DNA from: Aurantiacibacter xanthus
GTDB taxonomy: Bacteria; Pseudomonadota; Alphaproteobacteria; Sphingomonadales; Sphingomonadaceae
Reading direction: 5' to 3'
Assembly: GCF_003584015.1 (NCBI RefSeq)
Contig: NZ_QXFM01000110.1
Location: 1 to 40,806 of the forward strand
Length of the DNA stretch: 40,806 bases
The notes under the pieces were generated by a model, which was not told the DNA's origin, made no database searches, and saw only the letters and a program-made list of their open reading frames with translations. Below, piece by piece: positions 15,398 to 22,563 of this stretch. Every line of letters begins with the position of its first letter. Positions within the stretch are counted from its first letter, which is position 1. The translations under genes were made by a program, and so were the position numbers.

Positions 15398-15958
15398 GTG
15401 GTCAAAGAGACGCAGCCCGCTGAACACGATCTGGTAGAGCAGGTCCAGACTGGCAGCCGGTCGGCCTTTGATCGGCTGGTCACGCCACTCGTCCCGCAAT
15501 TGCTTACGCTTGCGCGCCGCATGCTGGGTTCGGCGAGCGAAGCCGAAGATGCCGTGCAGTCCGCTTTGGCATCTGTCTGGGTGGCACGCACGAAACTCGA
15601 TCCTGAACGTCCCCCGGTAGCCTTCCTGACCACGGTAACCCTGAACAAATGTCGCGATGCCCTGCGGCGGCGCAAGGCAGCTCGCTTCTTTGGGTTCGCC
15701 GGCAACGATTTCGATCTCGACCTTGCCGCCGATGAGCCCGATGCCGGAGTTGTCGCAGCAGATCGCCAGGCTTTGGAAACGGTTCAGCAAGCGATGGAAC
15801 GCCTCCCAGTCAGGTTGCGCGAGGCACTGGTGCTCGTGAGCATGGAGGGCATGTCCCAGCGCGAAGCGGCGGAGGTCCTTGGCGTTACAGAAAAGGCCGT
15901 CGAGACCCGCGTCTACCGGGCGCGAGCGCGCTTGCGGGAGAATTTCGACGGATTTTGA
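15398..15958 (+). CDS. ECF-family RNA polymerase sigma factor (CnrH-like)
   Basis: This 186-residue ECF sigma factor has region 2 at about residues 20-85 (FDRLVTPLVPQLLTLARRML, SEAEDAVQSALASVWVARTKL) and region 4 at about 128-180 (MERLPVRLREALVLVSMEGM, REAAEVLGVTEKAVETRVYRAR). There is no C-terminal extension. It should recruit RNA polymerase to the TTGAGGG-N16-CGTA promoters in this island when released by its membrane anti-sigma. The start is a GTG seven bases after the sensor stop, with a weak ribosome binding site, which suggests translational coupling. Its own stop codon TGA is embedded in the -35 element of the next promoter. Confidence 0.92.
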   Translation: MVKETQPAEHDLVEQVQTGSRSAFDRLVTPLVPQLLTLARRMLGSASEAEDAVQSALASVWVARTKLDPERPPVAFLTTVTLNKCRDALRRRKAARFFGFAGNDFDLDLAADEPDAGVVAADRQALETVQQAMERLPVRLREALVLVSMEGMSQREAAEVLGVTEKAVETRVYRARARLRENFDGF

Positions 15959-15981
15959 GGGGTGTGTGCGAAGGCTGCGTA
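15955..15981 (+). promoter_or_regulatory. Third ECF-type promoter, directly before the multicopper oxidase
   Basis: TTGAGGG (15955-15961), 16 bases, then CGTA (15978-15981) repeat exactly the motif seen twice in the divergent region. The -35 element overlaps the sigma gene's stop codon. With a start some seven bases after CGTA, the mRNA would begin at about 15988-15991, at or next to the oxidase ATG (15991). That would make a leaderless or nearly leaderless message and fits the lack of a ribosome binding site there. Confidence 0.72.
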
Positions 15982-15990
15982 ACACTTGGC

Positions 15991-17751
15991 ATGAGCACGA
16001 ACCCGATAAGCATCGATCGCCGCAAGTTCCTCTCTGCCAGTGCAGGTGCAGCAAGCCTGATTGGTCTTGGCCATTCAATACCGGCCTGGGCGACCGGCAG
16101 TCACGAAGGGGCGCTGGCTCGCAAAGGCAGCGATGTGCTGTCCGGCGAACACCTGACCATGACCGTTGCCGATGCCCGGTTCGCCACCGGCAATCGCCGC
16201 GGCCCTGCCGTGACGGTCAACGGCTCGGTGCCGGGTCCGCTGGTGCGATTGCGCGAGGGTCAGAACCTCGTCGTCGATCTGCTCAATAACAGTTCAATGG
16301 GCACGTCTATCCATTGGCATGGCTTGCTCGTTCCGTTCCTGATGGACGGTGTTCCAGGGGTGACCATGGCGGCAGTCGAACCTGGCGAAAGCTTCCGCTA
16401 CGAATTTCCCGTCCGCCAGGCAGGCACCTATTGGTGGCATGCCCACACCTTGCAGGAACCGATGGGACACTACGGCCCGATCATCATCGATCCGGCTGGT
16501 GGCGATCCTCACCAGGTGGACCGTGATTACGTAGTCATGCTGTCGGACTGGTCGCCGATGGACCCGCACGAAGTCATGCGGAAGCTCAAGGTCGGCGAAG
16601 CACCCTTCAATTATCAGAAGACGACGGCGACCGACGACTACCCGCTGTCAGGCGAGGATCGCCGCATGTGGGCGCGGATGCGGATGATGCCGACGGACAT
16701 CTCTGATGTTTCGGCTCCGCTCTACAGTTACCTGATCAACGGGCATGGCCCTGAAGACGGGCTTGAGTTCGCTTTCCAGCCGGGCGAGCGGGTTCGCCTG
16801 CGCTTCATAAACGGATCGGCCATGACCTTCTTCAATGTCCGGATCCCCGGTCTGCCGATGTCGGTGATCTCTGCCGACGGGCAGGATGTGCGGCCGGTCG
16901 AAGTCGACGAGTTCCAGATCGGCAACGCCGAAACCTACGACGTGATAGTGGAGCCTGCCGACGATGCCTCTTTCGCCATCGTTGCCGAGGCAATGGATCG
17001 GTCCGGCATGGGAATTGCCATGCTGGCAAGCCGGCCCGGCGCGCAGGCGGAGGTGCCGCCGCTGCGCGACCCGCCGCTGTTGACCATGGCCGACATGGGC
17101 ATGAGCCATGGATCTTCCGGCGCAGCCATGGATCACGGCGCGATGGATCATGGTGATACGTCCGAGGGCGGAGCGGTGGGTGCCATGAACATGCGCGATA
17201 CCTCGCTGCTACCGCCCAGTGTTGCGGTGGGGCCAGGCGTGGACATGGTTTCGATGAACCCTGTGGATCGGATGGGTGACCCCGGCATCGGCCTCGACAA
17301 TGTCGGTCACCGCGTTCTCAACTATCGCCAGTTGGTAGCAGCCAACATGAACCGCGACATGCGGCAGCCGACCCGGCTCAAGGAGATCCACCTCACCGGC
17401 AACATGGAGCGCTACATGTGGTCCTTCGACGGCCAGAAATTCTCTGCCGTCGCCGATGATCCGATCCGCTTCGCCTTCAACGAGCGGGTGCGCGTGAAGC
17501 TCGTGAACGACACGATGATGGCGCACCCGATCCATCTGCACGGTCACTTCTTCGAGCTAGTGAACGATGCCCCGCACGGTCACCAGCCGCTGAAGCATAC
17601 CTTGGTCGTCCAGCCGGGGGGCAGCGCACAGTTCGACCTGACAGCGAACGAGCCGGGCGACTGGGCGTTCCACTGCCACCTGATCTACCACATGCACAAC
17701 GGCATGTTCCAGGTGGTCACAGTTCGACCTCTGCAAGGGGGAGCAGGCTGA
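15991..17751 (+). CDS. copA: Multicopper oxidase CopA (copper resistance)
   Basis: This 586-residue periplasmic multicopper oxidase oxidises Cu(I) to the less toxic Cu(II). A Tat signal is present (DRRKFLSASAGAASLIGLG, RR at residues 10-11). The copper-site motifs are in order: HWHG (109-112), WWHAH (148-152), HPIHLHGH (512-519) and HCHLIYHMHNGM (561-572), covering the T1 and T2/T3 centres. A Met/His-rich loop at about 364-400 (MADMGMSHGS, MDHGAMDHGD) is typical of PcoA/CopA and binds extra copper. The ATG at 15991 fits the Tat signal; upstream in-frame TTG and GTG codons lie inside the predicted promoter. It overlaps CopB by one base. Confidence 0.95.
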   Translation: MSTNPISIDRRKFLSASAGAASLIGLGHSIPAWATGSHEGALARKGSDVLSGEHLTMTVADARFATGNRRGPAVTVNGSVPGPLVRLREGQNLVVDLLNNSSMGTSIHWHGLLVPFLMDGVPGVTMAAVEPGESFRYEFPVRQAGTYWWHAHTLQEPMGHYGPIIIDPAGGDPHQVDRDYVVMLSDWSPMDPHEVMRKLKVGEAPFNYQKTTATDDYPLSGEDRRMWARMRMMPTDISDVSAPLYSYLINGHGPEDGLEFAFQPGERVRLRFINGSAMTFFNVRIPGLPMSVISADGQDVRPVEVDEFQIGNAETYDVIVEPADDASFAIVAEAMDRSGMGIAMLASRPGAQAEVPPLRDPPLLTMADMGMSHGSSGAAMDHGAMDHGDTSEGGAVGAMNMRDTSLLPPSVAVGPGVDMVSMNPVDRMGDPGIGLDNVGHRVLNYRQLVAANMNRDMRQPTRLKEIHLTGNMERYMWSFDGQKFSAVADDPIRFAFNERVRVKLVNDTMMAHPIHLHGHFFELVNDAPHGHQPLKHTLVVQPGGSAQFDLTANEPGDWAFHCHLIYHMHNGMFQVVTVRPLQGGAG

Positions 17752-18779
17752 TGTGCAAGACCATGCTGTTGTCCCTGCCGCTTATTGTCCTGCCGCAGGT
17801 GGCCTTGGCGCAGGACCACGACCATTCCAGTCCCAATCCCGCCGAGGTAACCGCCCCAGTTGAGGAGGAGAGTGCCGACGATCCGCACGCCGGGCATCAG
17901 GCGATGGACCATTCGGACGATCACGGCATGTCACTAAATGCCACTACGGAGAGTTCGAGCGGGCAGACGATGGATCACGCCGCAATGGGTCACGGCTCGA
18001 TGGATCACGGTGCAGCGGGGGACAGCGCAGACATACCGCAAGGTCCGCCGCCAACCGAAGCCTTTTCGGGACCGCTCTATGCTGCGGACGCCTTTGTCGG
18101 CGAAAAAGAAATGGCCGCGTCGCGCGCGGCGGTCGCTCGTGAGGTCAGTGGCTTGCCGGTCTACTGGTTCCAGGCGGATCGTGCCGAATATAGGGTGCGG
18201 GGCGGCCAGGACGGTTACCTATGGGATGTGCAGGGCTATTACGGCGGTGACCTCGACAAGTTCTGGTTCAAGAGTGAAGGTGAGGGTAATTTCGGCGGCG
18301 AACTTGAGAGCGCGGAGCTACAAGGGCTGTGGAGCCATGCGATCGGTCCATGGTGGGATTTGCAGGCGGGCGTTCGTCAGGACTTCACCGGACCGGAGCG
18401 CACCCATGCCGTGGTCGGCATCCAGGGACTGGCACCCTACCTATTCGAGGTCGATGCCGCCGCATTCCTCTCGACTAGTGGCGATGTCACGGCGCGTTTC
18501 GAAGCCGAGCTGGACCAGCGCATTACCCAGCGCCTCATCCTGCAACCGCGCGCCGAGTTGAACCTGGCAGCGCAGGACATACCCGAACTGGGTGTCGGTG
18601 CCGGGCTCGACAGCGCCGAACTCGGCCTGCGCTTGCGTTACGAATTTACGCGGCAGTTTGCGCCATACGTCGGGATCGAGCAGGAATGGAAGGTTGGCAG
18701 CAGTGCAGACTTTGCGCGAGCGGCTGATGAAGATCCGAGCGTGACCAACTTTGTATTCGGTGTTCGCTTCTGGTTTTGA
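17751..18779 (+). CDS. copB: Outer-membrane copper resistance protein CopB
   Basis: This 342-residue protein has a signal peptide (about 1-21), a Met/His-rich linker (about 22-95, with HAGHQAMDHSDDHGM and MDHAAMGHGSMDHGA) and a C-terminal beta-barrel domain of the CopB/PcoB family (about 95-342). The barrel shows YWFQADRAEYRVRGGQDGYLWD, GPWWDLQAGVRQDF and the terminal strand FVFGVRFWF, which ends in aromatic residues as outer-membrane proteins do. CopB works with CopA in periplasmic copper handling. The ATG shares its first base with the CopA stop (TGATG). It is the last gene of the plus-strand copper operon. Confidence 0.93.
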   Translation: MCKTMLLSLPLIVLPQVALAQDHDHSSPNPAEVTAPVEEESADDPHAGHQAMDHSDDHGMSLNATTESSSGQTMDHAAMGHGSMDHGAAGDSADIPQGPPPTEAFSGPLYAADAFVGEKEMAASRAAVAREVSGLPVYWFQADRAEYRVRGGQDGYLWDVQGYYGGDLDKFWFKSEGEGNFGGELESAELQGLWSHAIGPWWDLQAGVRQDFTGPERTHAVVGIQGLAPYLFEVDAAAFLSTSGDVTARFEAELDQRITQRLILQPRAELNLAAQDIPELGVGAGLDSAELGLRLRYEFTRQFAPYVGIEQEWKVGSSADFARAADEDPSVTNFVFGVRFWF

Positions 18780-18783
18780 AATC

Positions 18784-18882
18784 AGCTGAAATCGGACGCG
18801 GATCACCTGCATCGGCACGCCATTCTGGATTCTCCTCCATTTCAGCCCTTAAAAGCCTCAGCTGTGATGTCCGCTTTCAGCT
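18784..18882. repeat. Imperfect 15-bp inverted repeat at the end of the copper island
   Basis: AGCTGAAATCGGACG (18784-18798) and the complement of TGTCCGCTTTCAGCT (18868-18882) match at 13 of 15 bases, with about 70 bp between. The repeat sits right after CopB, at the junction of copper cargo and element backbone. It could be a weak terminator-like fold or a remnant of cargo insertion. The rest of 18780-19077 shows no gene. Confidence 0.4.
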
Positions 18883-19077
18883 AACCCGCAATGATGCTTT
18901 GATGACCACTATTGGGGCGCAAAGCTGACGCGCTACCATCCCTTCTCTCGTGTGCCGCCTGCCCACACGGCCTCTGTCATGACTGGTCTGACCGGAGAAG
19001 GCTTCGCCCGATCGCTTATGCCGCAATGACGGGCGCCCCGCTTTTTTCCGCCGCCTGACGGCTTTGCATCGCGAAAC

Positions 19078-19098
19078 AAAAAAAGGCGGCTTCCCGCC
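19078..19098 (-). terminator. Terminator-like hairpin on the minus strand before DUF736
   Basis: Read on the minus strand, GGCGG-gaag-CCGCC is followed by seven Ts. That is a well-formed intrinsic terminator, although the stem is only 5 bp. No minus-strand gene lies to its right within 17 kb, so it may insulate against antisense transcription or be part of the DUF736 leader. Confidence 0.45.
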
Positions 19099-19102
19099 AT
19101 CC

Positions 19103-19187
19103 TCCGCTTCGCTGCGGTCCCTTTGGGATGCGCCGTCGATCGCTCCGGTCCCTTGAACCGCCATCGAGGCCGCGATGGGCGCGGTTC
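19103..19187 (+). promoter_or_regulatory. Structured leader before the DUF736 gene
   Basis: Nested hairpins are visible. CATCC...GGATG encloses CCGC-ttcgct-GCGG at about 19098-19133. A stronger one, GAACCGC (19155-19161) with GCGGTTC (19181-19187), encloses CATCG/CGATG and ends 23 bases before the ATG. The layout resembles the leaders of the ParB-like and DUF932 genes. A cis-acting RNA or operator role is inferred. Confidence 0.4.
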
Positions 19188-19210
19188 GAGCAACACGAAA
19201 GGACATAGAC

Positions 19211-19510
19211 ATGGCTATCATCGGCACCTTCACCGCCAACGACAACGGCGAACTGGGCGGCACCATCAGGACGCTTGCTCTCAACACCCAGGCAATCCTC
19301 CGCCCGGTCGACAAGGACGGCGAGAAGTCTCCCGACTTCCGCGTCAGCACCGGCGATCTCGACATCGGCGCCGCCTGGAAGAAGACCAGTCGCGAAGGCC
19401 GCGATTACATCTCGGTCAAGCTGGACGATCCGAGCTTCCCGGCTCCGGTCTATGCCACGCTGTCCGAGAGCGACACCGCCGGCGAATACGCCCTCATCTG
19501 GTCGCGCTGA
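19211..19510 (+). CDS. DUF736 domain-containing protein
   Basis: This 99-residue protein matches the DUF736 family well. It starts MAIIGTFTANDNGELGGTIRT, contains DFRVSTGDLDIGAAWKKTSREGRDYISVKLDDPSFPAP and ends in EYALIWSR. DUF736 proteins are small cytosolic proteins found almost only on alphaproteobacterial plasmids and conjugative elements; their function is unknown. The ATG at 19211 has AAAGGA seven bases upstream. The copper island lies between it and the ParB-like gene, with which it often shares a neighbourhood in such elements. Confidence 0.93.
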   Translation: MAIIGTFTANDNGELGGTIRTLALNTQAILRPVDKDGEKSPDFRVSTGDLDIGAAWKKTSREGRDYISVKLDDPSFPAPVYATLSESDTAGEYALIWSR

Positions 19511-19519
19511 CGGCCAAGA

Positions 19520-19545
19520 GCGCCCCGCCTGTTCGGGCGGGGCGC
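19520..19545 (+). other. Perfect GC hairpin after DUF736
   Basis: GCGCCCCGCC (19520-19529) and GGCGGGGCGC (19536-19545) form a perfect 10-bp stem with a six-base loop, nine bases after the stop codon. There is no T-run, so it may protect the 3' end or terminate weakly. Confidence 0.6.
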
Positions 19546-19661
19546 ATCGGTCATCGGATGGATCGACCGGCTTTCGTCTTGCGGTTGCCGTCATCGCCAG
19601 CTAACACTTGCGAGTGAATCGCAATAAGCGGCATGAGGGGAAGCGCAGAAAGGACAGATCG

Positions 19662-20105
19662 ATGACCCGCCACTTCCCGCCGTCAAGCCTCGACGATGCC
19701 GCGCATCGTTCATTGCTGGTCGAGGCGGCACGGTGCTGGCGCAAGGCACGCGATACGGGTCAGTCTGTTCAGCCCTGTCTCTACAAGATCCTGGCGTCCC
19801 ATAATTGCGAGATGCTTGCTCCCGTGTTCGATAGTCTGATGCACCTGTGCGAAGACGCGCTCGGGCGTCCGGTCGCTATCGGTGAATCCGCGGCACTGTC
19901 GGGCGATGAGCATCTGCTGCTTGGCCTGATCGACGGATCGAAACCGCGCCGCGCCTGCATCGACTGCGCCGAAGGCGCGGCCTCGGCCCTCGATTGTGCC
20001 ATCTGCTCGACACGCATCATGATGGGCCTCGCCCTCGTCCATGATGCTGGCAACGTTCCTGGCCGCACCGTTGCCGTCCAAACTGTCCCGCCCGCTATGA
20101 ATTGA
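19662..20105 (+). CDS. Conserved-looking hypothetical protein of the element backbone
   Basis: This 147-residue protein begins MTRHFPPSSLDDAAHRSLL. I do not recognise a family. It contains segments rich in cysteine and histidine (RRACIDCAEGAASALDCAICSTRIM), with a CxxC-like arrangement that could bind metal, and a helical N-terminal half. The ATG at 19662 has AAGGACAG upstream; the longer frame from 19608 lacks a signal. The codon use is like that of its neighbours. It lies between DUF736 and DUF7662 genes on the same strand, so it is probably part of the same maintenance cluster. Confidence 0.65.
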   Translation: MTRHFPPSSLDDAAHRSLLVEAARCWRKARDTGQSVQPCLYKILASHNCEMLAPVFDSLMHLCEDALGRPVAIGESAALSGDEHLLLGLIDGSKPRRACIDCAEGAASALDCAICSTRIMMGLALVHDAGNVPGRTVAVQTVPPAMN

Positions 20106-20122
20106 GAGGCGGATACGACGGG

Positions 20123-20389
20123 ATGGGTAAATATGATCCACTGTGCACTTTCCTGAAACGCTGGCGGCGGCGCAACGATGCCGAAGGCGTCGAACTGCGC
20201 TTCGCGCATATCGAAGACATTATCGGCGGTTTGCTGCCGCGCGGCGCTGCCGAGCCCGAATGGTGGTGCGCGAACGGGCGCGCCGACGCCCATGCGCCGC
20301 ATCGCCGCGCCTGGCTCGATGCCGGGTTCGAGGCGATTGCCGAGCCGAAGGCCGAGACGGTCTATTTCAAGAGACGGCCCACGCTCTGA
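20123..20389 (+). CDS. DUF7662-like small protein
   Basis: This 88-residue protein starts MGKYDPLCTFLKRW and continues with VELRFAHIEDIIGGLLPRGA, PEWWCANGRADAHAPHRRAWLDAGFEAI and ETVYFKRR. This order of motifs (MGKYDPL, IExIxGxxLP, WWxN, HxxRAWLxAG, VxFxR) fits the family I know as DUF7662. These are small proteins thought to bind nucleic acid, with no proven function. GACGGG precedes the ATG. The stop codon sits inside a CCCACGCT/AGCGTGGG hairpin (20378-20399), which may mark the transcript end. Confidence 0.75.
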   Translation: MGKYDPLCTFLKRWRRRNDAEGVELRFAHIEDIIGGLLPRGAAEPEWWCANGRADAHAPHRRAWLDAGFEAIAEPKAETVYFKRRPTL

Positions 20390-20410
20390 CCAGCGTGGGA
20401 TGATCTCTGT

Positions 20411-20640
20411 CGGCGCGGCTGATGCCGCACCGTGAGGGCTAAGGGCCTTGCCCTCGCGCCGGTCAAGGGAAGCTGCGCCGCCCTGGCCGGTCTCCCCGGC
20501 CTTCCTTCATTGCATTGCGTGCAGGCCGGGCGAGCCCCCTCCGGCCCGGTCGCCCTTGCCCGTTGCTACCCCAGTCTCGCCGACGGGCAGGGTTTCAGCG
20601 CGGCGCTTCCCGCTGCGCGGAATCCCAGACCCGAGGAAGG
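20411..20640 (+). promoter_or_regulatory. Structured leader before the DUF932 gene
   Basis: The 260 bp between DUF7662 and DUF932 hold no gene but a series of perfect stems. They are GCGG-ctgatg-CCGC near 20416, GAGGGC (20434-20439) with GCCCTC (20450-20455), and GGCCGG-tctcc-CCGGCC (20485-20501). GGGCGA (20528-20533) pairs with TCGCCC (20550-20555), and TGCCCGT (20557-20563) with ACGGGCA (20583-20589). The density of stems resembles a long structured RNA leader. It shares its general design, not its sequence, with the leader of the ParB-like gene. Confidence 0.5.
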
Positions 20641-20649
20641 GAAAGACCC

Positions 20650-21495
20650 ATGAACATTCATCATCTCGCCACCCGGTTCGGTCGTAACGCCCACCAGATC
20701 AGCGGACGTGAGCCGCTCGACAATGAGGCGCTTTACAGCCACGTCCCCTCGATCTTCGCCCGCGAACCGCATGACAGCCGTTCGGACCGCTATGTCTATG
20801 TGCCCACCATCGACATCGTGGAGGGGCTACGCCGCGAGGGATGGTTCCCGTTCTTCGCCGTGCAGTCGGTGCCGCGCGACGGCAGCCGCCACGGCCACGC
20901 CAAGCACATGCTGCGCCTGCGCCGGGATGAAGGTATCGGCAAGCCCGAGGCCGCCGAGGTCATTATCGTGAACTCGCACGATGGCACGTCTGCCTATCAG
21001 ATGTTCGCCGGGATGCTGCGTTTCGTCTGCACCAATTCCATGATTGCGGGCGAGCGGTTCGAGGAAGTGCGCGTGCCGCACAAGGGCAATATCCAGCATG
21101 ACATCATCGAGGGCGTTTACACCGTAGCCGAGGACTTCCCCCGCTTGATCGATGCCAGCGAAAGCATGAAGGAAATCCAGCTTGGCGAAGAGGAGCAGCG
21201 CGTGCTCGCAGAAGCCAGCCTTGTCGCCCGCTATGGCGAAGACGAAAGCCCACTCACCCCCGAACAGATCATCGAGCCGCGCCGCCGCGAGGACCGGGGC
21301 AATAGCCTGTGGGGCACGTTCAACGTCATTCAGGAAAACGTGATCCGGGGCGGATTGTCTGGCCGCAAGCGCAACGCCGAAGGCCGCATTCGCCGCAGCA
21401 CCACCCGCGCGATCAACGGCATCGACCAGAATGTAACACTCAACCGGGCGCTCTGGACGCTGGCCGAAGGCATGCAGCGCCTCAAGACGGGTTGA
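20650..21495 (+). CDS. DUF932 domain-containing protein
   Basis: This 281-residue protein contains the DUF932 (phage/plasmid-like TIGR03299-related) domain. Segments are VPTIDIVEGLRREGWFPFFAVQS, HMLRLRRD, EVIIVNSHDGTSAYQMFAGMLRFVCTNSMI and the later LWGTFNVIQENVIRGG, RRSTTRAINGIDQNVTLNRALWTLAE. The family is widespread on plasmids and conjugative elements and is of unknown function. The ATG at 20650 has GGAAGGGAAAG upstream; the longer in-frame extension overlaps the structured leader. An intrinsic terminator follows the gene directly, so it is probably a single transcription unit or the last gene of one. Confidence 0.92.
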   Translation: MNIHHLATRFGRNAHQISGREPLDNEALYSHVPSIFAREPHDSRSDRYVYVPTIDIVEGLRREGWFPFFAVQSVPRDGSRHGHAKHMLRLRRDEGIGKPEAAEVIIVNSHDGTSAYQMFAGMLRFVCTNSMIAGERFEEVRVPHKGNIQHDIIEGVYTVAEDFPRLIDASESMKEIQLGEEEQRVLAEASLVARYGEDESPLTPEQIIEPRRREDRGNSLWGTFNVIQENVIRGGLSGRKRNAEGRIRRSTTRAINGIDQNVTLNRALWTLAEGMQRLKTG

Positions 21496-21505
21496 CCGCA
21501 ATGCC

Positions 21506-21535
21506 GTGGAGCCGGACAACCGGCTCCACGTTTTT
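21506..21535 (+). terminator. Intrinsic terminator after DUF932
   Basis: GTGGAGCCGG-acaa-CCGGCTCCAC is a perfect 10-bp stem with a four-base loop, followed by G and TTTTT. It begins ten bases after the DUF932 stop. Confidence 0.92.
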
Positions 21536-21591
21536 CCGCAATTGCACGGATACGGAACTACGTTTTCACGCATCGCAGGGACTACCCCAAC

Positions 21592-21659
21592 CCGGCCGCG
21601 CGTCCCGGCAGGTCCGCGCGGCCGGTCGAATAAGCGTGCTCGCCGGGCCATAGCCCGGC
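21592..21659. other. Two GC hairpins between DUF932 and the XRE regulator
   Basis: CCGGCCGCGCG (21592-21602) pairs with CGCGCGGCCGG (21615-21625), a perfect 11-bp stem. GCCGGGC (21642-21648) pairs with GCCCGGC (21653-21659). No T-run follows either. They may be regulatory sites or part of an element-specific untranslated RNA. Confidence 0.55.
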
Positions 21660-21690
21660 TCGCGATTTGACTATTTCCATTCACCCAAAG

Positions 21691-21705
21691 CGACTATAAT
21701 AGTCG
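21691..21705 (+). promoter_or_regulatory. Palindromic operator over the -10 box of the XRE gene
   Basis: CGACTA-taa-TAGTCG is a palindrome that contains the consensus -10 hexamer TATAAT (21695-21700). Binding there would block the promoter. The best -35 candidate, TTGACT at 21667, is 22 bp away, which is too far for optimal spacing, so the promoter may be weak or need help. The half-site GACTAT also occurs at 21669. The XRE-family product of the next gene is a likely autoregulator. Confidence 0.6.
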
Positions 21706-21747
21706 TTTGCGTAGCGAACAACGCGCAGGTTGTGGAGGTGATCGTGC

Positions 21748-21999
21748 ATGATCACTTCCCGCCAAGTGCGGGCCGCTCGTGCGCTTCTGGGTTGGACACA
21801 GGAGATGCTAGCAGACAAGGCCCTTGTTGCGCTCACTGCGCTCAAGCGCCTGGAATCGGAAAACAACCTGTCCGTGCGTGACGATACACGCCATCAGGTG
21901 GTCAAGGCGTTGGAAAGCGCAGGGATCGTTTTCCTCGATTCGGACAGGGGACAAGGAGTGCTTCTCGTGAGCGAAGCCCAGAGCGAACCGAACGAATAG
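21748..21999 (+). CDS. XRE-family helix-turn-helix regulator
   Basis: This 83-residue protein is almost entirely an XRE/Cro-type helix-turn-helix domain. SRQVRAARALLGWTQEMLADKALVALTALKRLESEN spans residues 3-39, followed by VVKALESAGIVFLDSD, the pattern of small plasmid and element repressors. GGAGGTGA six bases before the ATG is a strong ribosome binding site. It probably represses its own promoter through the palindrome at 21691-21705, and may also control the genes downstream. Confidence 0.88.
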   Translation: MITSRQVRAARALLGWTQEMLADKALVALTALKRLESENNLSVRDDTRHQVVKALESAGIVFLDSDRGQGVLLVSEAQSEPNE

Positions 22000-22137
22000 C
22001 GCCATGCAAGGCGCCAGCATTTATCCGCATTTTCTCCGACCGCTATAGCAGGCGCGGGACAATTGCTCCGCGTCGTAATGGTGTAAGTGCCCCGAGACGC
22101 CACGCGCCAGAACAATGGCTGAATGCGGAGCGAAGCT

Positions 22138-22401
22138 ATGACGATACCCGCTTTCGAAGACCGCGCGCCCGATGCGGCGCATGTCACCGACTATGACGAA
22201 CGCCATCACCACACCTATTGGCGGTTGCTCGATGCCGCAGCGGAAAATGCCGATTGGCGCGAGGCCGCCGCGATCATATTTGGGATCGACCCTGAGGCCG
22301 AACCCGAGCGCGCGCGCCTGGTGCATGACTCCCATCTCGCGCGTGCGCGCTGGATGACCGAAACCGGCTATCGCCATTATCTGCGCCCTCCCGAATCCTA
22401 G
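22138..22401 (+). CDS. Small DUF2285-like (RovC-type) DNA-binding protein
   Basis: This 87-residue protein starts MTIPAFEDRAPDAAHVTDYD. It contains YWRLLDAAAENADWREAAAIIFGIDPEAEPERAR and ends in SHLARARWMTETGYRHYL. This resembles small element-borne proteins with the DUF2285/RovC-type DNA-binding fold, commonly found directly before a longer DUF2285 gene, as here. I am confident of the conserved neighbourhood but less so of the family name. GGAG lies seven bases before the ATG. A regulatory role in transfer or replication is inferred. Confidence 0.7.
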   Translation: MTIPAFEDRAPDAAHVTDYDERHHHTYWRLLDAAAENADWREAAAIIFGIDPEAEPERARLVHDSHLARARWMTETGYRHYLRPPES

Positions 22402-22563
22402 GGCCGGGATGGGACTGCGGAGCCAAACTGGCAGCCAACGTAGCCAGACCGCTGACTTGAAACGGCTATGCGCCCGCGCGATCGACAGGGCTTCTGCTCA
22501 GCTGCTCGGCTGAGAACATCTTCCGCTGCGCTCCAAAAGAGAGCCACGCTTGGGAGAGGTTCG

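Noticed and set aside
14939-16078. A 379-codon minus-strand frame across the sensor, sigma and copA genes
   Set aside because: It runs opposite three well-supported genes with overlapping starts; the length reflects GC-rich codon bias.
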